From NCBI GenBank assembly GCA_023230425.1, contig JALNXI010000159.1, forward strand, positions 1 to 5,213: a stretch of DNA of 5,213 bases, written 5' to 3'. A model generated the notes under the pieces. It saw nothing but the letters and a program-made list of their open reading frames with translations, was not told the DNA's origin and did no database searches. The position numbers and the translations under genes were made by a program. Source of the stretch: Methanoculleus sp. (lineage in GTDB: Archaea; Halobacteriota; Methanomicrobia; Methanomicrobiales; Methanoculleaceae). Below are positions 1-5,181 of the stretch, one piece after another (the first letter of the stretch is position 1; each line of letters starts with the position of its first letter).

Positions 1-562
1 AGTCCCTGTAGCCCTCGAGGATGACGAACCGCTCTTTCTTCTCCCCGAACTTCCCGCCCGAGTACGGGAATTCGTTGCGGGAGTAGTGGACGGTCTCGAC
101 GATCCGGTTGGGGTCGTCTTTCTCGTAGACCTCGATCGCGAGCCAGGGGAAATCGTTCGCCGGCGTTGCGCTCACGTTGAAGGCCCAGTACGGGAAGGGG
201 ATGTGGTAGGCTTCGGTGGCAAGAGTGCCGGGAGGGCCGTTGCTCGTCGCCGTCGCGTACTCGATCAGGCCTTCGGCAACCCGGAGGTCGTTTGGCTGCG
301 TCGTCATCGCGATTGTGGGCGTCGGGGTCGGCATATGGTAGGTCCGCGGGTCGACGAACCCGACGCTCCGCGGCGTTGTTCCCGCCCGGACGGGTGCGGC
401 CGGGGTGGGGGCCGGGAAGCCTGCACCCACCGCCGGCGGCGGTGACGGTGACGGGGCAGGGGAGACCGGCTGCGCCTCTGCGCTCTCCTCCGGCGCCATG
501 CAGCCACCGGCGAGGACGGCCGCCGCTAGAAGGATCAGGAGCAGGATAAGGCGTCCTTGCAT
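1..562 (-). CDS. Secreted lipoprotein of unknown function, C-terminus cut by window edge
   Basis: This reading frame stays open from an ATG at 562 down to base 1, giving 187 residues with no stop, so the gene continues left of the window. Residues 1-21 form a classic lipoprotein signal: Met-Gln-Gly-Arg, a Leu/Ile/Ala-rich core, then a lipobox LAGGC with the modified cysteine at 21. About residues 22-60 are a low-complexity Pro/Ala/Ser spacer, with a further TPTPT stretch around residues 75-80, typical of archaeal surface lipoproteins. After that comes a globular-looking part with aromatic segments (PFPYWAFNV, FPWLAIEVYE, RFVILEGYRD). The protein is expected to be anchored on the outer face of the membrane. 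A weak SD-like AAGAGATC lies five bases before the ATG. It lies 119 bp downstream of the HEAT gene, with a T-tract between them, so it is probably a separate transcript. I do not recognise the family; lipoprotein export is confident, function is not. Confidence 0.85.
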   Translation of the reverse strand, partial: MQGRLILLLILLAAAVLAGGCMAPEESAEAQPVSPAPSPSPPPAVGAGFPAPTPAAPVRAGTTPRSVGFVDPRTYHMPTPTPTIAMTTQPNDLRVAEGLIEYATATSNGPPGTLATEAYHIPFPYWAFNVSATPANDFPWLAIEVYEKDDPNRIVETVHYSRNEFPYSGGKFGEKKERFVILEGYRD

Positions 563-585
563 GTTGATCTCTTGTTGTGCGGCGC

Positions 586-597
586 TATTAGTAATTA
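586..597 (-). promoter_or_regulatory. Candidate TATA element of the lipoprotein gene
   Basis: On the minus strand this reads GTAATTACTAATAG, an AT-rich island in a GC-rich gap, centred about 30 bases before the ATG at 562. An archaeal start point about 25 bases downstream would fall near 567, giving an almost leaderless mRNA. The match to a TATA consensus is only fair. Confidence 0.4.
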
Positions 598-608
598 CCC
601 ATCCGCAC

Positions 609-624
609 CGCCCCGGGAGGGGCG
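609..624. repeat. GC-rich inverted repeat upstream of lipoprotein promoter
   Basis: CGCCCC (609-614) and GGGGCG (619-624) form a six-bp stem with loop GGGA. It lies about 12 bp upstream of the candidate TATA element of the lipoprotein gene and downstream of the HEAT-gene T-tract. It could be a regulator site or part of the HEAT transcript's 3' end. In such GC-rich DNA a chance match is also possible. Confidence 0.3.
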
Positions 625-649
625 CAAGGCCGTATCAGTGGCTGGGTAC

Positions 650-655
650 AAAAAA
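650..655 (-). terminator. T-tract terminator after the HEAT gene
   Basis: On the minus strand the HEAT gene stop (684-682) is followed about 26 bases later by a run of six T in otherwise GC-rich DNA. Archaeal RNA polymerase terminates at short U-tracts, with or without a hairpin, so this probably ends the HEAT transcript before the lipoprotein gene. Confidence 0.55.
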
Positions 656-681
656 GGTCAGTTCCGGGACGGGGGGACGGC

Positions 682-1182
682 TCACGTCCCCTCGTAGGCT
701 TCCATGGCAAGGCCCGTGAACCCCTCGCCCAACCGGTCGAACTCCTTCTCGACCTCGGCGATGCCGGCCGGATTACCCAGTTTTAGCAGGGCGGCGGCGG
801 TCAGGACCCGGCAGCATTCGGACCCGCTGGTCCGAAGCACGGCGACCAGTGGGTCGACCGCCCGGGGATCGCCGATCTCGGCGAGCGCCCAGACTGTCGG
901 GTTCGTGATTGCATCATCCGCAGTCTTCACGACCCCTATGAGCGGCTCCACCGCTTCAGCCCCGGTCCGGGCGAGCGCCATCGCCACGACCCACCGTGCA
1001 TCGCTGTCGGCGGCGAGCAGGGCCTGCACCAGCGGCCCGACCGCCGGCGCCCCGATTGCCCCGAGGGCGCCGATCGCCTGCAGGCTGGTGTAGGTGTCGC
1101 CGTTGAGCATGACGTGCATCAGCTCCCGGATCTCCGCATTGTCTTCCTCCTGTACTGCTCTCCTCTCGATGGTCTTCTGCAT
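682..1182 (-). CDS. Small HEAT-like (PBS-lyase-type) repeat protein
   Basis: The protein has 166 residues. After a charged N-terminal helix (about 1-25), four helical repeats of about 30 residues follow, at roughly 33-57, 61-87, 91-117 and 121-147. Each has the A-x-x-A-L-x-x-x-G-x-x-x-A-V/I-x-P-L pattern, for example ALGAIGAPAVGPLVQAL, ALARTGAEAVEPLIGVV and ALAEIGDPRAVDPLVAVL. This is the HEAT/PBS-lyase repeat solenoid, usually a protein-binding scaffold. No catalytic motif, signal peptide or membrane segment is visible, so it should be cytosolic. I chose the ATG at 1182 because GGAGGTGA sits five bases before it. The frame is open 34 codons further, to 1284, but that start would lie inside the expected 5' leader of the TATA element at 1287-1295. 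It follows the PAS regulator on the same strand with a 131-bp gap. Partner and substrate are unknown. Confidence 0.88.
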   Translation of the reverse strand: MQKTIERRAVQEEDNAEIRELMHVMLNGDTYTSLQAIGALGAIGAPAVGPLVQALLAADSDARWVVAMALARTGAEAVEPLIGVVKTADDAITNPTVWALAEIGDPRAVDPLVAVLRTSGSECCRVLTAAALLKLGNPAGIAEVEKEFDRLGEGFTGLAMEAYEGT

Positions 1183-1187
1183 CTCTT

Positions 1188-1195
1188 TCACCTCC
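1188..1195 (-). promoter_or_regulatory. Strong Shine-Dalgarno site fixing the HEAT gene start
   Basis: The minus strand reads GGAGGTGA, a full match to the anti-SD end of archaeal 16S rRNA, with five bases (AAGAG) before the ATG at 1182. It is the best ribosome binding site inside the window in front of a complete gene and decides the start against the upstream ATG at 1284. Confidence 0.85.
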
Positions 1196-1220
1196 TGGTA
1201 CGGATGCGGGGTGTCCCGGG

Positions 1221-1230
1221 GAAATAATAA
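1221..1230 (-). promoter_or_regulatory. Possible second, proximal TATA element of the HEAT gene
   Basis: The minus strand reads TTATTATTTC in a GC-rich setting. A start about 25 bases downstream would fall near 1200, just before the SD site, giving a leader of roughly 18 bases. It competes with the stronger-looking distal element at 1287-1295. Confidence 0.3.
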
Positions 1231-1253
1231 GCCTTTACGAGCCAGAATCGCCG

Positions 1254-1276
1254 TGCGGTACCGCAAAACAGTACTG
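1254..1276. repeat. Two adjacent palindromes at the expected HEAT transcript start
   Basis: TGCGGTACCGCA (1254-1265) is a perfect 12-bp palindrome, and CAGTACTG (1269-1276) is a perfect 8-bp palindrome. Their centres are 13 bp apart and both carry a GTAC core. They lie where transcription from the TATA element at 1287-1295 should begin, so they may be a repressor site or the first hairpin of the leader. Confidence 0.45.
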
Positions 1277-1286
1277 CCGGGCATAG

Positions 1287-1302
1287 ATTTTTATACCCTT
1301 TT
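1287..1302 (-). promoter_or_regulatory. BRE/TATA promoter of the HEAT gene
   Basis: The minus strand reads AAAAGGG followed by TATAAAAAT, a good archaeal BRE-plus-TATA arrangement. It starts about 11 bases after the stop of the PAS gene (1316-1314). The start point would fall near 1265, leaving a leader of roughly 80 bases. It suggests that the HEAT gene can be expressed separately from the PAS gene. No minus-strand T-tract separates the two genes, so read-through is also possible. Confidence 0.6.
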
Positions 1303-1313
1303 GGGGGTGGCCG

Positions 1314-3242
1314 CTACCCCGGCGGGTGATGGCCTGCACCCGGCGCCCGGGTTTCCGTCCGTCCCTCCGGGAGAGGCGTCGCTGCTGCCATCATCCCGAG
1401 CACCCTGCCGTCTTTCGCCACGATCGGCGTCCCGAGGAGATCTACCCGGAACGTCTTGCCGCCGTTCCCGACGCCGACGAGTTCGCCGTGCCAGGCTCCA
1501 CCGTCGAGGACCGTCCGGATGATGCCGCGGACCTCCTCCGGGTGCTCCCAGGACCGGGAGAAGTGCGATCCCTGCACCTCCTCTGCGGCCGGGTAACCCC
1601 AGAGGGCGAGGTATGCGGCGTTCGCGTAGGTCACCACCCCGTCCGGGTCCAGCAACGCAACCGCCCGGCGGGTGGAGGCTATCGCCTGGTCCTTGATGAG
1701 GAGTTCTTGCTCCCGCCGCCGCAGGTCGGCGATGTCCGCGAGGAGGAGGCGGTAGGCCCGCGCCTCTTCGGTGATGTCTTCGCAGGTGATGTAATCCATC
1801 CCGTCGGGGAGGGTGACGGCGCGGGAGAGGATCGCCTTCCTCGCCCCGTCCCGGTCCCGGACGATGAATGTCCGGGGCCTGACCTGGTCTACAACCGATC
1901 GCTCAAGGTCCGACCGCCAGGCCCTGATGGCTTCCTGCCGGTCGTCGTCGTCCGGGAAGATCAACCTGATCCATTCGGTGGCTGTGGTTGCACTGTCCGG
2001 CTCGTAGCCGAAGATCTCGACGAATCGCCGATTGGTGTAGGCGAACCGTCTGTCGCGGTTGATGAGTGCGACCCCGAAGGGGGACGAATCAACCATGCCC
2101 CGGAACCGTGCCTCGCTCAGTTGGAGCCGCTCGGCGGTCTGCCGCCGGGCAAGCGCGATGGAGACCTGCCTGATGAACGACTCCACCGTCTCCCGGTTGT
2201 CGAGCTCCCTTTCCGGAGTGAGAAAGATGCTTACGATACCGAAGATCTCGTTCCGCCAGACCAGCCCCATGACGCACAACTTTGTGATGTCGAACCGGTC
2301 GAGGATCGCTTCGCAGACCTCCTCCGGGATCGCCCGAAAGCAGACCTCGTAGAACGACAAGGAGGACGGTTCGGGGCGCAGCACGAATTCCTGGAGGCCA
2401 CGCATCGTGAGAGGCGTCTGGTGATAGGGAGCTTCAAAGGCGGTGACGACCGGGAGAACCATGCCGACGGGATCATGCCCCAGGAGATCCGTGAGATCTT
2501 CCCGGAACCTCTCGCCCGTGACCGCCCGGATGATGAACTGCCGCTCGATCTCGTCGTAGGAGAGGATCTGGGCGTATGCCTCCGGGGTGAGTTCGGTGAT
2601 CCGGTCAAGGGTGTACCGGTAGATGTCCTCCACCGGCGGCAGGTCGACGAGGTCGAGCGCTGTCCGGGCGAGGAACATTGTGTTCTTGATATACCGTTTC
2701 CGATCGGTAATATCCTCAAGCACGATCGTGCACCCCTTCGCCCCGTCCTCGAACGTCGTCGGGATCGCCTGCATCTGGTAGAAGGACTCGCTGCCGTCGT
2801 CCTGCCGGTGGCAGATATCGGTGATCACCTGCTCCCGTTCGAGGTTCTCGACGACGGCGAGGGCTTCGGGGGTGGAGACGATTGGAATGGCCGCCTCCCG
2901 TATGTTCTGCCCGACGATCTCCTCTTTTGCGCGCCCAAACCGCCTGAAGCACTGCTCGTTCGCCTGGATGATCGTGGAACCGGCATCAAGGACCAGGATC
3001 AGGTTCTTCGTGAAACAGAGGAACGCCGAGAGGGGTACGCGCTGCGCGAGAGAGTAGACCTTTGCGTTGCCGACGAGCCGGGACTCGACCTGGCCCGCCG
3101 CCTGCATCACCTCGAGGTGCTTCGAGACCGAGTTCCGGTTTACTCCGAGGGCCTTCGCGATCTCGGTGATCGTCATGCCCTTCGGCCGGAACTTGAGGGT
3201 CCGCAGGGTTCTCCCCGGGATATCCTGCTCCGGTTGCTGCAT
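1314..3242 (-). CDS. One-component sensor regulator: winged helix-PAS-GAF-PAS-PAS
   Basis: The 642-residue protein is predicted to be cytosolic, with no membrane segment or signal peptide. Residues about 10-68 are a winged helix-turn-helix; TITEIAKALGVNRNSVSKHL is the helix-turn-helix core and the VESRLVGNAKVYSLA stretch is the wing. A PAS domain follows at about 75-182 (LILVLDAGSTIIQANEQCF, ending TIVLEDITDRKRY), then a GAF-like region at about 186-368. A second PAS lies at about 376-495 (GVALINRDRRFAYTNRRFVEIFGYE, ending ITCEDITEEARAY). A charged, probably helical linker leads to a third PAS at about 518-625. No histidine-kinase, ATPase or receiver domain is present, so sensing is presumably coupled directly to DNA binding. 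Ligand and targets are unknown, and no Cys/His heme-type motif stands out. I chose the ATG at 3242, next to the helix-turn-helix and about 35 bases below a TATA element. The 76 codons upstream in the same open frame run through the promoter and look non-coding. The gene diverges from the methyltransferase. Confidence 0.88.
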   Translation of the reverse strand: MQQPEQDIPGRTLRTLKFRPKGMTITEIAKALGVNRNSVSKHLEVMQAAGQVESRLVGNAKVYSLAQRVPLSAFLCFTKNLILVLDAGSTIIQANEQCFRRFGRAKEEIVGQNIREAAIPIVSTPEALAVVENLEREQVITDICHRQDDGSESFYQMQAIPTTFEDGAKGCTIVLEDITDRKRYIKNTMFLARTALDLVDLPPVEDIYRYTLDRITELTPEAYAQILSYDEIERQFIIRAVTGERFREDLTDLLGHDPVGMVLPVVTAFEAPYHQTPLTMRGLQEFVLRPEPSSLSFYEVCFRAIPEEVCEAILDRFDITKLCVMGLVWRNEIFGIVSIFLTPERELDNRETVESFIRQVSIALARRQTAERLQLSEARFRGMVDSSPFGVALINRDRRFAYTNRRFVEIFGYEPDSATTATEWIRLIFPDDDDRQEAIRAWRSDLERSVVDQVRPRTFIVRDRDGARKAILSRAVTLPDGMDYITCEDITEEARAYRLLLADIADLRRREQELLIKDQAIASTRRAVALLDPDGVVTYANAAYLALWGYPAAEEVQGSHFSRSWEHPEEVRGIIRTVLDGGAWHGELVGVGNGGKTFRVDLLGTPIVAKDGRVLGMMAAATPLPEGRTETRAPGAGHHPPG

Positions 3243-3273
3243 AACCGCACCCGGATGTGACTCTCCCGTAGGG

Positions 3274-3282
3274 TATATAATA
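3274..3282 (-). promoter_or_regulatory. TATA element of the PAS regulator gene
   Basis: The minus strand reads TATTATATA, centred about 36 bases before the ATG at 3242. A start about 25 bases downstream gives a leader of about 10 bases, so the mRNA would be near-leaderless. A weak SD-like GGGTG lies five bases before the ATG. Confidence 0.6.
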
Positions 3283-3319
3283 GCTCCTCTCCGCGGAGAG
3301 ACTATCCCTTCAGAGGAGC
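3283..3319. repeat. Nested inverted repeats beside the PAS regulator promoter
   Basis: CTCTCCGCGGAGAG (3287-3300) is a perfect 14-bp palindrome five bases upstream of the TATA element. In addition GCTCCTCT (3283-3290) and AGAGGAGC (3312-3319) are 8-bp inverted arms that share the left half of the palindrome. The position over and next to the BRE is that of an archaeal repressor or activator site. Autoregulation by the winged-helix protein encoded next to it is an inference. Confidence 0.6.
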
Positions 3320-3379
3320 GGCGGCCCTTCTCTTCACGGTGCGAAACGGCGGTTTTGGTGCAGGAATGCCCCTCCCGCG

Positions 3380-3391
3380 CCGGCATGCCGG
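3380..3391. repeat. Perfect palindrome upstream of the methyltransferase promoter
   Basis: CCGGCATGCCGG is a perfect 12-bp palindrome ending 16 bp before the TATA element of the methyltransferase gene. It could bind a dimeric regulator, possibly an activator given its position upstream of the core promoter. Its sequence differs from the palindrome at 3287-3300, so a shared protein is not implied. Confidence 0.45.
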
Positions 3392-3407
3392 GGACGGTGG
3401 TACACGG

Positions 3408-3415
3408 ATTATATG
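3408..3415 (+). promoter_or_regulatory. TATA element of the methyltransferase gene
   Basis: ATTATATG is the only AT-rich block close upstream of the gene. A start about 25 bases downstream falls near 3437, giving a leader of about 33 bases. This makes the in-frame ATGs at 3413 and 3431 unlikely starts, because they would precede the transcript. Confidence 0.5.
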
Positions 3416-3469
3416 GGCAGAACACCCACCATGTACACAGCAGGCCGGCAAACCGGGGGCACCAGTTCA

Positions 3470-4207
3470 ATGGAGAATAATGAACTTGTCAGCATATCAC
3501 AGGGAGCGCTCGCGATCATGAACCCCACGACGCCGGAGAAGGTGCTCGCCGCCGGGCGGGCGGCGGGGCTCCGGGAGGGGTCCCGCGTCGTAGAGGCGGG
3601 GTGCGGGAACGGGACGATCCTCGCGCTCTGGGGTCGTGAGTACGGCATATCCGGGGTCGGTATCGAGGCCCGTGAGGATGCCTGCCGCCGGGCGGAAGAG
3701 ACGTTCCGTGCGGCGGGGCTCGGCGACCGGATCGCCGTCCGGTGCATGGACGCCCGTGAGTACGTCCCCGGCGAGCCGTTCGACTGCGCGATAGCGATCG
3801 GGGCCTCTCACATCTGGGGTGGGTTTGCGGCGACGCTCGACGCCCTCCTCGGCATGGTCTCGGACGAGGGGACCGTCGTCATCGGCGACCGTTGCTGGCG
3901 ATCCGACCGCACCCCGCCAGAGTTCGCTCGCGAGTGGCCCGACGTCCTGACCGAGTACGAGATCCTCGGCACCGCCCGGGAGGCCGGGCTCGACGTCGCC
4001 GCCGTCATCCGGGCTGGCGGGGATGACTGGGACCGCTACGAGTCGGGGATATGGCAGTCGATCCTCTCCTGGCTCGGCGATAACCCCGGCCACCCCGAGC
4101 GCGACTTCATGATCGACTATCTCCACCGTCTCCAGGACGAGTACTTCGGCTACAGCCGCGAGCACATGGGCTGGGCGATCTTCGTCCTGGTGCCCGGGTT
4201 CTGGTAG
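3470..4207 (+). CDS. Class I SAM-dependent methyltransferase, substrate unknown
   Basis: The 245-residue soluble protein has a Rossmann-like SAM-binding fold. Motif I is VVEAGCGNGT (about 40-49), the acidic end of strand 2 is GVGIEAR with Glu66, the strand-3 loop is RCMDAREY (about 91-98), and motif IV-like FDCAIAIGASH lies at 104-114. The rest carries a family-type tail with DDWDRYES (about 185-192) and YFGYSREHMGWAIFVLVP (about 225-242), which points to a small-molecule or unassigned methyltransferase rather than an RNA- or DNA-specific one. I chose the ATG at 3470. The open frame reaches back to 3413, but that part covers the promoter. The ribosome binding site is weak (GGGGG about 12 bases upstream). 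A start at Met17 (3518) cannot be excluded. The gene diverges from the PAS regulator and is followed after 45 bp by the DUF72 gene. The target of methylation cannot be inferred. Confidence 0.88.
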   Translation: MENNELVSISQGALAIMNPTTPEKVLAAGRAAGLREGSRVVEAGCGNGTILALWGREYGISGVGIEAREDACRRAEETFRAAGLGDRIAVRCMDAREYVPGEPFDCAIAIGASHIWGGFAATLDALLGMVSDEGTVVIGDRCWRSDRTPPEFAREWPDVLTEYEILGTAREAGLDVAAVIRAGGDDWDRYESGIWQSILSWLGDNPGHPERDFMIDYLHRLQDEYFGYSREHMGWAIFVLVPGFW

Positions 4208-4215
4208 GCGGCCGC

Positions 4216-4227
4216 AAAACCCTTATC
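4216..4227 (+). promoter_or_regulatory. Possible promoter of the DUF72 gene
   Basis: AAAACCCTTATC stands out in the 45-bp gap after the methyltransferase stop. With a start about 25 bases below the TTATC core, near 4250, the mRNA would be almost leaderless at the ATG at 4253. Co-transcription with the methyltransferase gene is the alternative, as no T-tract lies between them. Confidence 0.35.
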
Positions 4228-4252
4228 GCCTCTCCGCTGGAAGGCTCCCGGC

Positions 4253-4945
4253 ATGGAGGTCTCTGTCGGCACGAGCGGCTGGGCGTACGCGTGGAACCGG
4301 GGAGGCAGCCTCGCCTGGTTCGTGGAGCACTCCGGCCTCGACGCCATCGAGCTGAACGCGAGTTTCTACGGGTTCCCGTCGGAGAAATCAGTCCGTTCAT
4401 GGGCCGATGCGGGGTCGGGGCTGCGGTGGAGTGTCAAGGTGAACCGGTTGGTCACCCACCGGCACCGGTTCAACGAGAAGGCGGTCCCTGTCTGGGAGCG
4501 GTTCCGCGAGAGGTTTCTCCCCCTCGACGATATCGTCGATTTCTACCTCTTCCAGGCCCCGCCGGCGTTCACGGATGTCGACCGCCTCCTCACGTTTTTC
4601 GAGGCGATCAGCCTCGGGCGGCGGTGTGCGGTGGAGATCCGAAACCCCGCGGTTCTCGGTGACGACAGGGCGTGCCGGCGGCTGCAGGAAGCGGCCGTCC
4701 TGGTCTCGGTCGACTCTCCCGACTTTTGGGAACGGATATTCCCCGGCGATCTCGTCTACATCCGGATGCACGGGCGGGAGCGCTGGTACCAGCACGACTA
4801 TACGGAGAGCGAGCTTGCGGGAATCAGGGACGGGATCACCAGCATCGGCCCGGAGCGGGCGTATATCTTCTTCAACAACGATCACGCCATGCTCGAGGAT
4901 GCGAGAGCAATGCTGCGCCTCTTTGGGCGGGAGATGGCTGGCTGA
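4253..4945 (+). CDS. DUF72 (YecE-like) TIM-barrel protein
   Basis: The 230-residue protein has the full set of DUF72 signatures in order: GTSGW (6-10), IELNASFYGFP (32-42), KVNRLVTH (62-69), QAPPAF (101-106), AVEIRNP (126-132), YIRMHGRERWY (169-179) and IFFNNDHAMLEDARAM (205-220). The length is normal for the family, which adopts a TIM-barrel fold and has no settled biochemical function. The conserved Glu, Asn, His and Arg positions in these motifs suggest an intact active site, so the gene is not decayed. It is cytosolic, without signal or membrane segments. The start is fixed by GTSGW near the N-terminus, and no credible in-frame start lies upstream. The 45-bp gap to the methyltransferase gene allows an operon. 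A hairpin right after the stop (4948-4966) may mark the 3' end. Confidence 0.92.
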   Translation: MEVSVGTSGWAYAWNRGGSLAWFVEHSGLDAIELNASFYGFPSEKSVRSWADAGSGLRWSVKVNRLVTHRHRFNEKAVPVWERFRERFLPLDDIVDFYLFQAPPAFTDVDRLLTFFEAISLGRRCAVEIRNPAVLGDDRACRRLQEAAVLVSVDSPDFWERIFPGDLVYIRMHGRERWYQHDYTESELAGIRDGITSIGPERAYIFFNNDHAMLEDARAMLRLFGREMAG

Positions 4946-4947
4946 CG

Positions 4948-5000
4948 GCAGAGAACAATTGTCTGCTTCCTATGCCTCAATATCTCGTTTATTTCTTCAT
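4948..5000 (+). terminator. Possible terminator after the DUF72 gene
   Basis: GCAGA (4948-4952) and TCTGC (4962-4966) form a stem, with two further A-T pairs inside a G-G mismatch, two bases after the stop codon. A pyrimidine-rich stretch including TCGTTTATTTCTTC (4984-4997) follows. A second T5 run lies at 5052-5056. Either could end the transcript; neither is a textbook terminator. Confidence 0.4.
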
Positions 5001-5103
5001 CCTGAGCCGTAGTGCAGGAACCGTTCCGGAAAACGCCGGGCTGTTCAAATCTTTTTCGGTAAATTACGGCGAAAATGGGGATTGATAGGTGATCTGAAAT
5101 AGA

Positions 5104-5121
5104 ATCGTATAAATATCGTAT
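5104..5121 (+). promoter_or_regulatory. Strong archaeal promoter with flanking direct repeat
   Basis: TATAAATAT at 5108-5116 is the best plus-strand TATA box in the window and lies in an AT-rich stretch. ATCGTAT occurs twice, at 5104-5110 and 5115-5121, exactly 11 bp apart (one helical turn), overlapping the TATA box on both sides. The start point is expected near 5137. Nothing within the window is a convincing gene downstream, so it serves something beginning at or beyond the right edge. Confidence 0.6.
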
Positions 5122-5129
5122 GCATCATC

Positions 5130-5154
5130 TAATAGTTTGGGGAACTATTACCCC
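5130..5154. repeat. Inverted repeat across the expected transcription start
   Basis: TAATAGTT (5130-5137) and AACTATTA (5143-5150) are perfect 8-bp arms around TGGGG. The centre, near 5140, coincides with the start point expected from the TATA box at 5108-5116. A transcript starting there would lack the left arm, so a DNA operator is more likely than an RNA hairpin. Separately, GGGG (5139-5142) can pair with CCCC (5151-5154) to make a small hairpin at the RNA 5' end. Confidence 0.55.
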
Positions 5155-5181
5155 GGTGACATGAGAGAACTGTAGACACGA

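Noticed and set aside
1183..1284. A longer start for the HEAT protein at 1284
   Set aside because: It would begin only a few bases below the TATA element at 1287-1295 and before the expected transcript start, whereas the ATG at 1182 has a full SD at ideal spacing.
1326..3260. A 644-codon open frame on the plus strand opposite the PAS regulator gene
   Set aside because: It is an antisense shadow of a GC-rich gene: the translation is rich in Arg, Asp, Pro and Gly with no recognisable domain, it has no promoter or SD of its own, while the minus strand encodes clear winged-helix, PAS and GAF domains.
3243..3470. An N-terminal extension of 76 codons for the PAS regulator
   Set aside because: It would cover the TATA element at 3274-3282 and the palindromes, and its translation is Cys/Trp/Arg/Pro-rich with no domain character; the winged helix begins right after the ATG at 3242.
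3497..4165. A 222-codon open frame on the minus strand opposite the methyltransferase gene
   Set aside because: Antisense shadow; the plus strand has intact SAM-binding motifs and the minus translation has no family signature.
4945..5085. Open frames running from the DUF72 gene in other frames past its stop (ending at 5012 and 5085)
   Set aside because: They are mostly frame-shifted readings of the DUF72 gene; the tails beyond 4945 have no SD, start or domain character.
5130..5154. An H-type RNA pseudoknot from TAATAGTT/AACTATTA plus GGGG/CCCC
   Set aside because: There are no bases left to bridge the 8-bp stem, so both stems cannot form fully together, and the expected transcript start removes the left arm.
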